DNA of 64,000 nucleotides from JAMXLJ01 sp036558745 (GCA_036558745.1 DATBEZ010000052.1:1-64000), one strand, 5' to 3'; counted from the first letter of the stretch, positions 33,573 to 42,949 are shown. Program-made: numbers and translations. The notes: generated by a model not told the origin, from the sequence alone.

Positions 33573-34592
33573 TCAGCCGGGGTGGCCCACGCCGGACGCG
33601 CGCGGGTCGACGCTCGTGTAGCCCGACTGACCGAGCGGGAACCCGGCGTCGGTCGCGAGCTCGCGCACGCGCGTGGCCGTGTCGGCCGGGAGCTCGAGAT
33701 CGCCGGCCGCGATCCAGCCGTCGACCTGCTGGGCGGAGTCCGCACCCACGATCACGCCGGTCACCGCCGGATCGGCGACGCAGAACGCGATCGCGAGCTC
33801 GCCCACGGTCGCGCCGAGGTCGGCGGCGATCGGCCGCAGCGTGTCGACGAGCCCGAGCGCGTTCGACAGCGTCGGCTCCTGGAAGTCGACGAAGGTGCGC
33901 CGGAAGTCGTCGGGCGCGAGGTGCTCCAGTCGCGCGCGGTCGAACGACCCGCTGAGCAGGCCGGTCTGCTGCGGCTCGTAGGTGAGCACGCCGGTCTCGT
34001 GCTCCGCGCACCACGGCAACAGCGCGGTCTCGACGTCGCGGTGCAGCACGTTGTACTGCGGTTCGGTGACGTCGACGTGTCCGAGCGCTGCACAGCGGGC
34101 CAACATCGGAGCGTCGAAGTTGCTCCCGCCGGCCCAGCGCACCTTCCCCTCGCGGATCAGGTCCAACATGGCGCCCCACGAGTCCTCGACCTGGTGGTGT
34201 TCGTCCGGCAGATGGAATTGGTAGATATCGATGTGGTCGCGGTTCAGCCGCCGCAGGCTCTGCTCGCACTCGCGCCTGATGACGTCGGGCGAGTTGTCGA
34301 CGTACGTCGACTTCCCGTCGGCCGCGAGGTGATGCCCGCACTTGGTGTTGACGTACACGTCGTCGCGACCGCGCAGCGCGCGTCCGATGACCTCCTCGGA
34401 GCGTCCGAGGCCGTAGACGGGTGCGGTGTCGATCCAGTTGATCCCGAGGTCGAGCGCGCGATGAATGGTCGCGACCGACGTCGCGTCGTCGGTGTCGCCG
34501 AGGCCGTAGAGCCACGACCCTCCGAACTTCCAGCCCCCGAGCCCGAGCACGGACAGCATGGGCCCGTCACGGCCCAGTCGTCGTCGGCGCAT
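33573..34592 (-). CDS. Aldo/keto reductase
   Basis: NADPH-dependent carbonyl reductase with a TIM barrel, 339 residues. The catalytic set is Asp and Tyr in NWIDTAPVYGLGRSEE, Lys in YVNTKCGHH, and His in IDIYQFHLPDEHH. The C-terminal ITGVIVGADSAQQVDGW-like segment binds the cofactor. The layout resembles the AKR11-13 groups that act on sugars or general aldehydes. It is convergent with the ABC1 kinase, 27 bases away. The substrate is unknown. Confidence 0.93.
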   Translation of the reverse strand: MRRRRLGRDGPMLSVLGLGGWKFGGSWLYGLGDTDDATSVATIHRALDLGINWIDTAPVYGLGRSEEVIGRALRGRDDVYVNTKCGHHLAADGKSTYVDNSPDVIRRECEQSLRRLNRDHIDIYQFHLPDEHHQVEDSWGAMLDLIREGKVRWAGGSNFDAPMLARCAALGHVDVTEPQYNVLHRDVETALLPWCAEHETGVLTYEPQQTGLLSGSFDRARLEHLAPDDFRRTFVDFQEPTLSNALGLVDTLRPIAADLGATVGELAIAFCVADPAVTGVIVGADSAQQVDGWIAAGDLELPADTATRVRELATDAGFPLGQSGYTSVDPRASGVGHPG

Positions 34593-34702
34593 GCATCGTC
34601 TCCCCGTTCGCCTGTCGTCGAGAGCCCCGGGGTCGGTAGCTCACGACCGGTATACGGGGACTGCGGACGCGTCCTAGCCTGGCACGCGACGAAAGGGGTG
34701 TC

Positions 34703-35881
34703 ATGACGACGAGCACCGTGCCCGGTGCCGCCGCCGGCTCGGCGACAGCGGGAATCGACGAGCACACGTTCGCGTGGAACGGCACCGCGCCGACCGGTGT
34801 CGGCGCGTGGTTCGCGGACGGACTGCGCGACCGTCTCCTCGCCGCGGGCTACCGCGAGCGCGAGGCGCCCGGGCCCGACGTGCAGGTGGTGCTGCACCAC
34901 GTCGACCCGCAACGGCCGCGTCCCTACCGCCGGAAGGCCGCACCGACGTTCGTGGTGGCGATCGTCGCGCTGCCGGAGCCTCCCGGCGACGTGTTGCGTG
35001 CCGGCTATCCGGTCCTCGTCCGCGCCCTCGCGAACCTCTGCGTCCTGCTGAGCGAAGGTCCCGACGGACGGGCCGCGAGCTTCGTGACCCTGGAGCAGGG
35101 GACGTACTCGGTCACCCGCGACCCGGATGACGGCGGTGACGGCGACGACGAGTTCTTCACCAGGGTGTTCGAGCGCATCGAGCCGCTGGCGTCGTCGCGG
35201 CTCGTCATCGCGAACGACTTCCGCGCCGATCTTCCCGTCGAGCTCCGGGACGGCGACGAGCAGACGCGCCAGATCCGCCGGGCCGGTGAGCGGCTCGCCG
35301 CGCTCGACCTGCTGCCGGCGCCGTTCCCGATCGAGGACATCCTCCCGCCACGCGACCTCCGTCACGTCAAGTTGCTCTACGGCATCGGTGGGCTGAGCTA
35401 CGGGAACGTGAGCGCCCGCCGGATCGGTGGCGCGCCGTCCGACATCGGGCCCGAGTTCTGGATGAGCGCGAGCGGCGTCGACAAGGCCGACCTGCGCGTG
35501 ATCGGCGAGCACGTGCTGCTCGTGCACGGGTACGACCCCGACGTCGACGCGATGGTGCTGTCGGTGCCGCCGAACGTCACGCCGAAGCGGGTGTCGGTGG
35601 ATGCGATCGAGCACTGGAAGATCTATCGCGAGCATCCCGACGTCGGCGCGATCCTCCACGTCCACGCGTGGATGGACGGCGTGCACGCGACCGAGGTCAA
35701 CTACCCGTGCGGGACGCTCCAGCTCGCCGACGCGGTCGCCGACCTCGTGCGGGCCGAGCCCGACCCGGCGCACGCGGTCGTCGGGCAGCGCAACCACGGG
35801 CTCACGATCACGGGACCGAGCCTCGACGAGATCTTCGCCCGGATCGACGGCCGGCTCGTGCGCAACGTGCCGATGGACTGA
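34703..35881 (+). CDS. Class II aldolase/adducin-domain protein with unassigned N-terminal domain
   Basis: Protein of 392 residues. The C-terminal ~200 residues are a class II aldolase/adducin domain: SYGNVSARR substrate loop, WMSASGVDKADL, the zinc pair H-x-H in ILHVHAWMDG and a third His in QRNHGLTITG. The usual catalytic acid is less obvious. The N-terminal ~190 residues (GVGAWFADGLRDRLLAAGY, FVVAIVALPEPP, FFTRVFERIEPLASSRLVI) do not match a family I know, and plain aldolases lack this part. It ends 21 bases before an SDR gene on the same strand, so a two-step sugar or polyol pathway is plausible but unproven. Confidence 0.83.
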   Translation: MTTSTVPGAAAGSATAGIDEHTFAWNGTAPTGVGAWFADGLRDRLLAAGYREREAPGPDVQVVLHHVDPQRPRPYRRKAAPTFVVAIVALPEPPGDVLRAGYPVLVRALANLCVLLSEGPDGRAASFVTLEQGTYSVTRDPDDGGDGDDEFFTRVFERIEPLASSRLVIANDFRADLPVELRDGDEQTRQIRRAGERLAALDLLPAPFPIEDILPPRDLRHVKLLYGIGGLSYGNVSARRIGGAPSDIGPEFWMSASGVDKADLRVIGEHVLLVHGYDPDVDAMVLSVPPNVTPKRVSVDAIEHWKIYREHPDVGAILHVHAWMDGVHATEVNYPCGTLQLADAVADLVRAEPDPAHAVVGQRNHGLTITGPSLDEIFARIDGRLVRNVPMD

Positions 35882-35902
35882 ACGCGAGAACGGGATTCGC
35901 CA

Positions 35903-36691
35903 ATGAAGCGCTACGACGGTTCGGTCGCGGTGGTGACGGGTGCGTCGTCGGGGATCGGCCGGCGGCTCGCGCTGGACCTCGCGGCGCGGGGCGCGGTGGT
36001 GGTCGGCATCGCGCGTCGCGAGAACCTCGTGGCCGAGCTGGAGGACGCGTTGCGGCGCTCCTCGCCGGAGAGCGGCGGGTGCGTGTGCGACGTCTCCGAC
36101 ACGGATGCGTTCACCGCTGAGCTCGACGCGATCCGCCGTGAGCACGGACCCGTCGATGTCCTCGTGAACAACGCTGGCATCGAGGCCCGCACGCCGGTCA
36201 CCGGCACCGCGGGGCTCGAGCCGTACCGGCGCATCATGGAGACGAACTACTTCGCGACGGTGGCGGGGACGCTCGCCGTGCTGCCCGACATGCTGGACCG
36301 GGGTTCGGGCATCGTCGTCAACGTGTCGTCCGACAGCGCGCGTGCGCCGGAGGCGGCTGCGGGCGCGTACTCGGCGTCGAAGGCCGCGATCTCCGCGTTC
36401 ACCGAGGCGGTCGCGCACGAGGTCGCCGGACGCGGCGTGCACGCGCACGTGCTGTACCCCGCGTGGGTCCCGACCGCGATGGGGATGTCGGGCATCGAGG
36501 AGCACGGCGGTCCGCTGCCACCGAAGCCGGTGCGCCGGAGCGAGGAGCAGGTCTCGGAGCTCGTGCTCGAGCGGATGGGCGGCCCGCGCATGGAGATCAA
36601 CGCGGCGTGGCTGCCGCTGCTCGCGCCGATCGGGCGGACGATCGCGCCCCGGGCCTACCAGCGCAGCATGCGCAAGTTCTCGGCGCGCTGA
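35903..36691 (+). CDS. Short-chain dehydrogenase/reductase
   Basis: NAD(P)-dependent Rossmann-fold oxidoreductase of 262 residues. Classical SDR motifs are present: cofactor loop VTGASSGIGRR, VLVNNAG, VNVSSDSA with the catalytic Ser, and the YSASK active site (Tyr and Lys). An Arg after the second strand (GIARRENLV) favours NADP(H). It closely follows the class II aldolase-like gene and is probably co-transcribed. The substrate is unknown. The stop is followed by the palindromic repeat region. Confidence 0.93.
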   Translation: MKRYDGSVAVVTGASSGIGRRLALDLAARGAVVVGIARRENLVAELEDALRRSSPESGGCVCDVSDTDAFTAELDAIRREHGPVDVLVNNAGIEARTPVTGTAGLEPYRRIMETNYFATVAGTLAVLPDMLDRGSGIVVNVSSDSARAPEAAAGAYSASKAAISAFTEAVAHEVAGRGVHAHVLYPAWVPTAMGMSGIEEHGGPLPPKPVRRSEEQVSELVLERMGGPRMEINAAWLPLLAPIGRTIAPRAYQRSMRKFSAR

Positions 36692-36703
36692 GGCCCGGGT
36701 GAA

Positions 36704-36812
36704 GACGCGTCTCGGCGCGTCAGTCTCTGTTGGTGAGGCGCCGCTGGCCACCAGTCCAGCTCGCCCCGCTCCGACTCCGCGGCGGCGCACAGAGACGCGG
36801 CCGAGACGCGTC
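36704..36812. repeat. Palindromic repeat element, copy 1, with nested inverted repeats
   Basis: Outer arms GACGCGTCTCGGC (36704-36716) and GCCGAGACGCGTC (36800-36812) are a perfect 13-bp inverted repeat. Inside them GTCTCTGT and ACAGAGAC form a second pair, and a third pair GGCGCCGC-type to GCGGCGCC-type lies further in. The inner ~70 bases are repeated almost exactly 101 bases downstream. I do not recognise the element; it could be a structured RNA, a terminator or a small mobile repeat. Confidence 0.7.
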
Positions 36813-36897
36813 GTGCGGCCTGCGCCCCTGTTGGTGAGGCGCCGCTGGCCACCAGTCCAGCTCGCCCCGCTCCGACTCCGGGGCGGCGCACAGAGAC
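36727..36897. repeat. Tandem direct repeat, 101-base period
   Basis: A ~70-base segment (36727-36796) starting CTGTTGGTGAGGCGCCGCTG recurs at 36828-36897 with a single visible difference (GCGGCGG versus GGGGCGG near its end). The 31 bases between copies differ from the sequence upstream of copy 1, so only the core is duplicated. Confidence 0.85.
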
Positions 36898-36906
36898 ATC
36901 GAGCCG

Positions 36907-36966
36907 GGTCCGGGAGCGCGGATCGCGGGCGGCGGACCGCGACTCCGAGCTCCCGGCTCCCGGACC
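36907..36966. repeat. Inverted repeat downstream of the tandem element
   Basis: Perfect 11-bp arms (GGTCCGGGAGC and GCTCCCGGACC) with a 38-base loop that is itself rich in GC. It is not related in sequence to the tandem repeats. No T-tract. It may terminate transcription of either flanking convergent gene. Confidence 0.6.
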
Positions 36967-37126
36967 AGTCGGTTGCCGGGGCACGGGTGAGCGCGGCGGT
37001 GCCCACCACGTGCGACCCGACAACTCGGCTCCGAGTCTCGTCATCGTCGATGAGATGGCAGTGAGACGAAGCTGAAAATGGCCGAAGAGCGCGGCGTCCC
37101 AGCGCAAAGCGGCTGGTCACGGTGCC

Positions 37127-38521
37127 TCAGGCGCGGGGCAGCGGCTCCGGCTCGGGGTCCATCTCGATCGGCTGGGGCTCGCCGAGGTCGATGATCGGCA
37201 GCTTCACCCGCATCAGCGTGCCGCCACCGGGCGCGTCCTCGGCCACGACGGTGCCGCCGTGGGTCTGCACGACGCGACGCACGATCGCGAGCCCGAGCCC
37301 GGAGCCCGGCATCGACCGGGCCGCGGGTGCCCGGTAGAAGCGGTCGAACACCCGGTCGCGCGCCTCGGGCTCGATGCCGGGGCCGTGGTCGCGCACCGTC
37401 ACCTCGCCGGCCACGCTCTGGACGACGTCCACCGCGCCGCCCGGCGGGCTCCACTTGCTCGCGTTGTCGAGCAGGTTGGCGAACGTGCGCTCCAGCATTC
37501 CGCGCTGGCCGTGCACGAGGCACGGCTCGGTCGTCACCCGGAACTGCAGCGTCGGCGCGTGCCGGCGGGCGCGTTCGGCCGCGCCGCGGACGAGGTCGTC
37601 GAGGCGCACGTCGGACTTCTCCTGCTCGACCGCGGCGGTGTCCTCACGCGCGAGCGCGACGAGGTCCTCCACCAGCACGCCGAACTCCTCGAGCTGCGCG
37701 GTCACGTCGGCGAGCAGGCGCTCGCGCTCGACCGGGTCCATGTCGGGCGCGCGGGCGAGCACCTCGATGTTCGTCCGAAGGCTCGTGAGTGGAGTGCGCA
37801 GCTCGTGACTCGCGTCGGCGACGAGCTGCGTCTGCTGGTCGCGCGACGCTGCGAGCGCGGTGAGCATCTCGTTGAAGCTCTCGGCCAGCCGTCCGAGCTC
37901 GTCGTTGCTCTCGACCGGGATGGACGCGCTGAGGTCCTGGGTCTCGGCGACGTGCTCGGCCGCCTTCGTGAGGCGCTTCACCGGACGCAACGCGGTGCGG
38001 GCGACGATGGCCCCGAGCGCGGCCGCGATGGCGATGCCGGCGGCGGCGATGATCAACAGGACGAGGCGCAGGTCGTGGAGCGTGTTGTCGGTCTCGGCGA
38101 GCGGTCGCGCGAGCTGCCCGGCGGCGATCCCCAGGTCGTTGGGGGTCGCCGGCCGCGTGATCATGCGCAAGTGCACGCCGTCCACTCGAACGCTCCGGAG
38201 CGCGTACTCGCGCTTACCGGTGGCGACGTCGCGCTCCGCTGTACCGACCGGCAGCGCCTTCTGGTTGCCCGGATGCACAACACTGCCGTCGGTGAGGATC
38301 GCCTGGAACATGCGGCCGTCGTTGCCGAAGCGATCACTGGGTCCGCCCCCACGGAACCCGCCGAAGTCGCCCTGGTCGAGGCTTCGCTGCTGCTTCAGCG
38401 TGTTGTCGACCTGCGTGTACAGCTGGTGACGAACTTCGAAGAACGCGACGCCCGACGCGATCACGACGGCGACGGCCACCGCGGCGGCGGCGAGCAGCGT
38501 GATCCGGGCGCGGAAGCTCAC
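37127..38521 (-). CDS. Sensor histidine kinase, MprB-like
   Basis: Membrane sensor of 464 residues. Helix 1 is near the N-terminus (residues ~8-28) and helix 2 at ~150-172; the ~120-residue extracytoplasmic part between them has a Gly-rich stretch FGGFRGGGPSDRFG. HAMP, HisKA (VADASHELRTPLTSL) and HATPase follow: LLDNASKWSPPGG, RDHGPGIEPEARDRVF, GSGLGLAIVRRVV. It overlaps in organisation with mycobacterial MprB, which senses envelope stress; the assignment to that role is inference. It lies three bases after the response regulator gene, forming one operon, and ends in a Pro/Glu tail. Confidence 0.92.
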   Translation of the reverse strand: MSFRARITLLAAAAVAVAVVIASGVAFFEVRHQLYTQVDNTLKQQRSLDQGDFGGFRGGGPSDRFGNDGRMFQAILTDGSVVHPGNQKALPVGTAERDVATGKREYALRSVRVDGVHLRMITRPATPNDLGIAAGQLARPLAETDNTLHDLRLVLLIIAAAGIAIAAALGAIVARTALRPVKRLTKAAEHVAETQDLSASIPVESNDELGRLAESFNEMLTALAASRDQQTQLVADASHELRTPLTSLRTNIEVLARAPDMDPVERERLLADVTAQLEEFGVLVEDLVALAREDTAAVEQEKSDVRLDDLVRGAAERARRHAPTLQFRVTTEPCLVHGQRGMLERTFANLLDNASKWSPPGGAVDVVQSVAGEVTVRDHGPGIEPEARDRVFDRFYRAPAARSMPGSGLGLAIVRRVVQTHGGTVVAEDAPGGGTLMRVKLPIIDLGEPQPIEMDPEPEPLPRA

Positions 38522-38524
38522 GGC

Positions 38525-39205
<681 letters not shown>

Positions 39206-39297
39206 CCAGTCTGGCGCGTCGACCTGAGAGGCAGGTAAAGCCTCCCGCGGTGCGTCGGGCTCGGGGCGGCCGTGCGCTCGGTAGCTTCGGTGTCACC

Positions 39298-40572
39298 GTG
39301 GCCCGTCTCCGTTCGCTCGCACCGCTCCGGCACCGTCCGTTCGCCATGCTCTGGGCCGGCGCGTTCACGTCGAACATCGGGACGTGGATGGAGAGCGTGG
39401 GCGTCGGGATCCTGCTCGAGACGAGCACCCACAAGGCCACGTGGAGCGGTCTGGTGCTCGCGGCCGGGTTCGCGCCGAACGGGCTGCTCGGTCCGATCGG
39501 GGGCGCGCTCGCCGACCGCATGCCGCGCCGGCTGTTGCTGCTCGCGACGACGAGCGTGCAGACGGTGCTCGCCGGCGTGCTCGCCGCGCTCGCGGCGTCG
39601 GGTCGCCCGGGACCGGTCGCGGTGACGCTCATCGTCTTCGCGTCGGGCTGCGCGAACGCGATCGGGTTCCCCGCGTACCAGGCCTTGTTGCCGGACCTGG
39701 TGCCGGTCGAGGACGTCGCGGGTGCGGTCGCGCTGTCGTCGGCGCAGTGGAACCTCGGCCGTGTGATCGGCCCCGCGCTGGCCGGTGTCGTGATCGCTGC
39801 CGGCGGCTACGCGTGGGCGTTCGTGATCAACACCGCGTCGTTCTTCGCGGTCATCGTCGTGCTGCTCTCCTTGCGCCTGCCCGCGCCGCCGCGCACAGGA
39901 CACGCGCGGTTGCTGCGTTCCATCGCCGACGGGATGCGCTTCAGCTGGCGCGACCCCGGGCTGCGGCTGGTGCTGTGGATCATGGGGTTCGCGGCGCTGC
40001 TCGCGGCACCGTTCATCGCGCTCGTCGCCGCGGTGGCCGACAAGGTGTTCCACGAGCCGACCGCGGGCACGTCCGCGCTCGTGACCGCGCAGGGCATCGG
40101 CGCGGTGACGATGGCACTCATGCTCGGTCCGCTGATGGCCCGGTTCGGGAGCCGCCGGGTCTTGGTGGGTGTCGTGACGCTCCTGCCGTTCGCGCTCGCC
40201 GCGTACGCGCTCGCGCCGGCACTGTGGCTCGGTGTCCTCGCGATCCTCGTCGTGGGCTTCCTGTACCTCGGGATGCTGTCCAGCTGCACGACGATCGCCC
40301 AGCTGCGCGCGCCCCCACACATCCGCGGCCGGGTGCTGAGCCTCCTGATGGCGCTGCTCGGCCTGCTCTATCCGTTGGGCACGGTCACCCAGGGCGCGCT
40401 CGGCGACTCGATCGGGTTGCGGGTGACGATCACGGGCGCCGCGGTGCTGTTCGGGCTCGCGATGCTCGGTCTGCGCACGTTCGACCGCGCCGGCGTGCGC
40501 GGCCTCGAGACCGTCGCGCCCGAAGCCGTCGAAGCGCGCGCCGACGTCGAGGTCGTGGTCGATCCGGTCTGA
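39298..40572 (+). CDS. MFS transporter, EntS/MFS_3 type
   Basis: Twelve-helix major facilitator exporter of about 424 residues. The opening LRSLAPLRHRPFAMLWAGAF, the first-loop motif GGALADRMPRRLLLLAT and the domain-linker region with SIADGMRFSWRDPGLRLVL fit the MFS_3 group that includes enterobactin exporter EntS and macrolide effluxers. GTG 39298 is chosen because upstream codons belong to the antisense of the regulator gene. It is divergent from the MprAB-like genes with ~92 bases between, so regulation by them is possible. Substrate unknown. Confidence 0.88.
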   Translation: MARLRSLAPLRHRPFAMLWAGAFTSNIGTWMESVGVGILLETSTHKATWSGLVLAAGFAPNGLLGPIGGALADRMPRRLLLLATTSVQTVLAGVLAALAASGRPGPVAVTLIVFASGCANAIGFPAYQALLPDLVPVEDVAGAVALSSAQWNLGRVIGPALAGVVIAAGGYAWAFVINTASFFAVIVVLLSLRLPAPPRTGHARLLRSIADGMRFSWRDPGLRLVLWIMGFAALLAAPFIALVAAVADKVFHEPTAGTSALVTAQGIGAVTMALMLGPLMARFGSRRVLVGVVTLLPFALAAYALAPALWLGVLAILVVGFLYLGMLSSCTTIAQLRAPPHIRGRVLSLLMALLGLLYPLGTVTQGALGDSIGLRVTITGAAVLFGLAMLGLRTFDRAGVRGLETVAPEAVEARADVEVVVDPV

Positions 40573-41166
40573 GCCCCGTCACGCCCGCTTGGAGCGGTCA
40601 GGTCCCGCCGTCGCGTGGAGATGGGAACGTCGTCGTGTGCACGCGTTTGAGGATCGGCGTCCAAGACGATCGCGGAGGCTTGGGGTTCGACCTCAACGAG
40701 ATCCCGGACGTTCTCAACCCCCCTGGATGAACTGGGTCGTACAGGACGCTCAGATCGTGTGGCCGGACGACATCGTGCCGAGCGAATGTGCGTCCTGCTC
40801 GAGTGTCACGGAGCTCACGCCCGAGCAGCTCCGTCGTCTCGCGAGCGCCGTCCAGCACGTGATCGACGGAACCTTCCTCGGCTGCGACCGCCATGGCGAG
40901 TCCGCCGTTGCATGTGCAGCGATCGACAGCTCGTTCTGGATTGTCTGGGCCGACGACGAGTCGGTCCTCGCGCGGGTTGGGAAGCGCTTCCGGGTCGAAG
41001 AGATCGACGCAGCGCGACCGACACGCCGACTTGACGCGTCGGCGTCGCCGAGCACGGCTTCGCAGCACGACCGTGTGACCTCGAGATCTCGAGAAGGCGA
41101 CGCATGGCTGCTCGGCGCCAGGTGTTCGTACTTCATGCCTTTGCGCTCCCTGGCTTGCCCCTCGCC
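40573..41166. other. Unassigned region with one protein-like frame
   Basis: About 600 bases after the MFS gene without a recognised gene. On the + strand ATG 40727 opens a frame whose first ~110 codons look protein-like: NWVVQDAQIVWPDDIVPSE, a CxxC pair (ECASCSS), LTPEQLRRLASAVQHVIDG and FWIVWADDESVLARVGK. After about 41065 the frame becomes Arg/Ser-rich and runs antisense through the HNH remnant until 41560, so if it is a gene it has probably lost its true end. Base composition is slightly lower in GC than the neighbours. I do not recognise a family. Confidence 0.35.
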
Positions 41167-41466
41167 TCACTCGCGCTTCGGGCGGTTCTTGGGGTGTCTC
41201 GGGTCCTCGGGTGGGACGAAGGCGCGCTTACCGGTGCCTTCGACGAGTGACCAGCCCTCGTGGTGCTTCTGGTGGTGGTGCACCCGAGCCGTCAACAGCA
41301 GCTTCGCAGTCGCGGCCGAACGCTCGATGCGATCGAATGCCTCCCACATCGGCAATGCGGCGGACAAGGCGAGTGCGTCGGGTTCGAGCGCGCGCACCAA
41401 CGCGTCCGCTGCCGCACCCACCTCGCGCGCATCGCGCATCCCGATCACGAGACCGATCGTACGCAT
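41167..41466 (-). pseudogene. Collapsed DUF222-HNH endonuclease-type gene
   Basis: A 99-residue frame that joins the two ends of a DUF222/HNH protein. The N-terminal part is typical of the DUF222 helical domain (MWEAFDRIERSAATAKLLL after ALEPDALALSAAL). The C-terminal part looks like the usual tail directly after the HNH motif (HHHQKHHEGWSLVEG, then KRAFVPPEDPRHPKNRP). About 250-350 residues that should lie between are missing, and the junction falls after LLLTARV. The frame is open, so an internal in-frame deletion is the simplest reading. Normal proteins of this type are ~350-450 residues and often repeated in actinobacterial genomes. Probably non-functional. Confidence 0.7.
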
Positions 41467-41504
41467 GGGGTGTGACAGCTATCGAGCTGCCGCGACACCA
41501 GCTT

Positions 41505-41550
41505 CAGTTGGGACGACTCCCTGCTGCATGAGCGGAGATCGTCCCAACTG
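41505..41550. repeat. Intergenic hairpin, GTTGGGAC family, copy 3
   Basis: A perfect 12-bp inverted repeat (CAGTTGGGACGA at 41505-41516 and its complement at 41539-41550) with a 22-base loop. It shares GTTGGGAC with the copies at 1.49 and 7.7 kb but lacks the CA that follows there. It lies 23 bases downstream of the end of the leftward membrane-protein gene, so it may act as its terminator; there is no T-tract. Confidence 0.6.
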
Positions 41551-41573
41551 TGCGCGGTGACGCGCGATGTCGG

Positions 41574-42041
41574 TCAGCTGCGTCGCAACGCGTACACGCT
41601 TCCGGCGAGCAGCGTGGACGCGCACCCCATCTCGCCGAGCCACCACAGCCCGAACTCGTGGTGACCGGTCGTCGGGCACGCGATCGTCGCGGCGACGTAC
41701 ACCAGCCCGGCCGCGACCGCGGCGACGACGCCCCAGCGCCGGCGCGTGATCAGTCCCGGGATCATCGCCGCGAACGTCGCCAGCAGCACGGCCGACACCG
41801 CGGTCTCGATCCACGCCGGCACCGCGTTGGGATTGGTGGGCGCGGGCTCGAGCGCCTGCCCGATGCCGAACAGCACGTACCAGCCGATGCCGACCGCCGC
41901 CGCGAGCCGGCCGTCGATCCGGCCCAGCAGCCAGGCGCGGTTGTCCAGCAGGCGCGGGGCGCCGGCCGCGGCCGCCGGTGCCGACCCGTCCTCACGGAGC
42001 TCGGGGCTCGCGCCCTGCGTCGTCTCGATCGTCTGCGCCAT
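41574..42041 (-). CDS. Small four-helix membrane protein, unknown
   Basis: Protein of 155 residues, not recognised. A polar N-terminus of ~45 residues precedes about four hydrophobic helices: AAAVGIGWYVLFGIGQAL, IETAVSAVLLATFAAMIPG, WGVVAAVAAGLVYVAATIAC and FGLWWLGEMGCASTLLAGSV. A CPTTGHHEFG loop between helices three and four carries two His residues. GGAGG precedes ATG 42041 at good spacing, which supports this start over the longer open frame. It is divergent from the enoyl-CoA hydratase gene. Confidence 0.7.
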   Translation of the reverse strand: MAQTIETTQGASPELREDGSAPAAAAGAPRLLDNRAWLLGRIDGRLAAAVGIGWYVLFGIGQALEPAPTNPNAVPAWIETAVSAVLLATFAAMIPGLITRRRWGVVAAVAAGLVYVAATIACPTTGHHEFGLWWLGEMGCASTLLAGSVYALRRS

Positions 42042-42175
42042 CGCGCCACCTCCGAACGGGTCCGGCGTCCGCCGTGCCCACCATGGTGGCACGCCGACCA
42101 AGCGGACGCGAGCGCGGACCCGCGGGTACGGTCGCCGGCCCGGCACCACGTCGGGCGCGAGCTCAGGAGGCGCAC

Positions 42176-42940
42176 ATGGCGGTGGTGGAGCGTGAGCGGC
42201 GAGGACGGGTCGGCATCGTCGCCCTCAACCGCCCCGAGGCCCGCAACGCGGTCAACCGCGAGGTCGCGACGGGCGTCGAGGACGCGCTCGACGAGATGGA
42301 GCGCGACGACGAGATCCGCGTGGTCGTCATCACCGGGCGCGGCCCGACGTTCTGCGCGGGCGCGGATCTCAAGATGATCGCCAGCGGGCGCGGCAACGAC
42401 GGCGCGACCAAGCGGGGCGGGTTCGGTGGCGTCGCGTCGCGCGAGCTCGCGAAGCCGATCATCGCCGCGGTGAACGGACCCGCGCTCGCCGGCGGCTTCG
42501 AGATCGTCCTCGCGTGCGACATGGTGGTCGCGGCCGACGACGCGACGTTCGGCATCCCCGAGGTGCGCCGTGGGCTCTTCGCCGCCGCCGGCGGGCTCAT
42601 CCGCCTCCCGCGCCGGGTCGCGCTCCCCCTGGCGACCGAGCTCGCGCTCACCGGCGACCCCATCGACGCGCAACGCGCCTACACCGTCGGGCTCGTCAAC
42701 CGCATCGTGCCCGCGGAGCGCGTGCTCGAGGAGGCGCTCGTGCTCGCCGATCGGATCGCCGAGCACCCGCCGCTCGCGGTGCTGAACGCGCGACGGATGA
42801 TCCGCGAGTCGCCCTATCTCAGCGACGAGGACGCGTGGGCGCGCAGCAACCAGCTCGCGATCGAGGTGTTCCGCCGCCCCGACGCGATCGAGGGCGCGAG
42901 CGCGTTCTCCGAGAAGCGCGCGCCCACCTGGAGCGAATGA
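42176..42940 (+). CDS. Enoyl-CoA hydratase/isomerase family protein
   Basis: Crotonase-fold enzyme of 254 residues acting on acyl-CoA. The oxyanion-forming loops are seen: TFCAGADLKMIASG and ALAGGFEIVLACDMVVA, followed by FGIPEVRRGLFAAAGG, where the second Glu of true hydratases would sit (PEVRRGL has a Glu). It therefore may be an enoyl-CoA hydratase in beta-oxidation, though isomerases and others share the fold. AGGAGG at 42165-42170 marks ATG 42176. No beta-oxidation partner is adjacent; the acyl-CoA ligase and dehydrogenase are elsewhere in the window. Confidence 0.92.
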   Translation: MAVVERERRGRVGIVALNRPEARNAVNREVATGVEDALDEMERDDEIRVVVITGRGPTFCAGADLKMIASGRGNDGATKRGGFGGVASRELAKPIIAAVNGPALAGGFEIVLACDMVVAADDATFGIPEVRRGLFAAAGGLIRLPRRVALPLATELALTGDPIDAQRAYTVGLVNRIVPAERVLEEALVLADRIAEHPPLAVLNARRMIRESPYLSDEDAWARSNQLAIEVFRRPDAIEGASAFSEKRAPTWSE

Positions 42941-42949
42941 CGACGCGCG

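Larger units (their letters stand above)
36692..37126. other. 435-base non-coding region
   Basis: Between the SDR and the kinase genes no credible protein frame is present. The region holds the tandem palindromic repeat, another perfect 11-bp inverted repeat (GGTCCGGGAGC at 36907-36917 and its complement at 36956-36966), and at 36990-37126 unstructured sequence of lower GC. Confidence 0.65.

Noticed and set aside
34244..37120. 958-codon leftward frame across the aldolase, SDR and repeat region
   Set aside because: Antisense to two well-supported genes; Arg-rich shadow sequence, including a repeated piece that only reflects the DNA tandem repeat.
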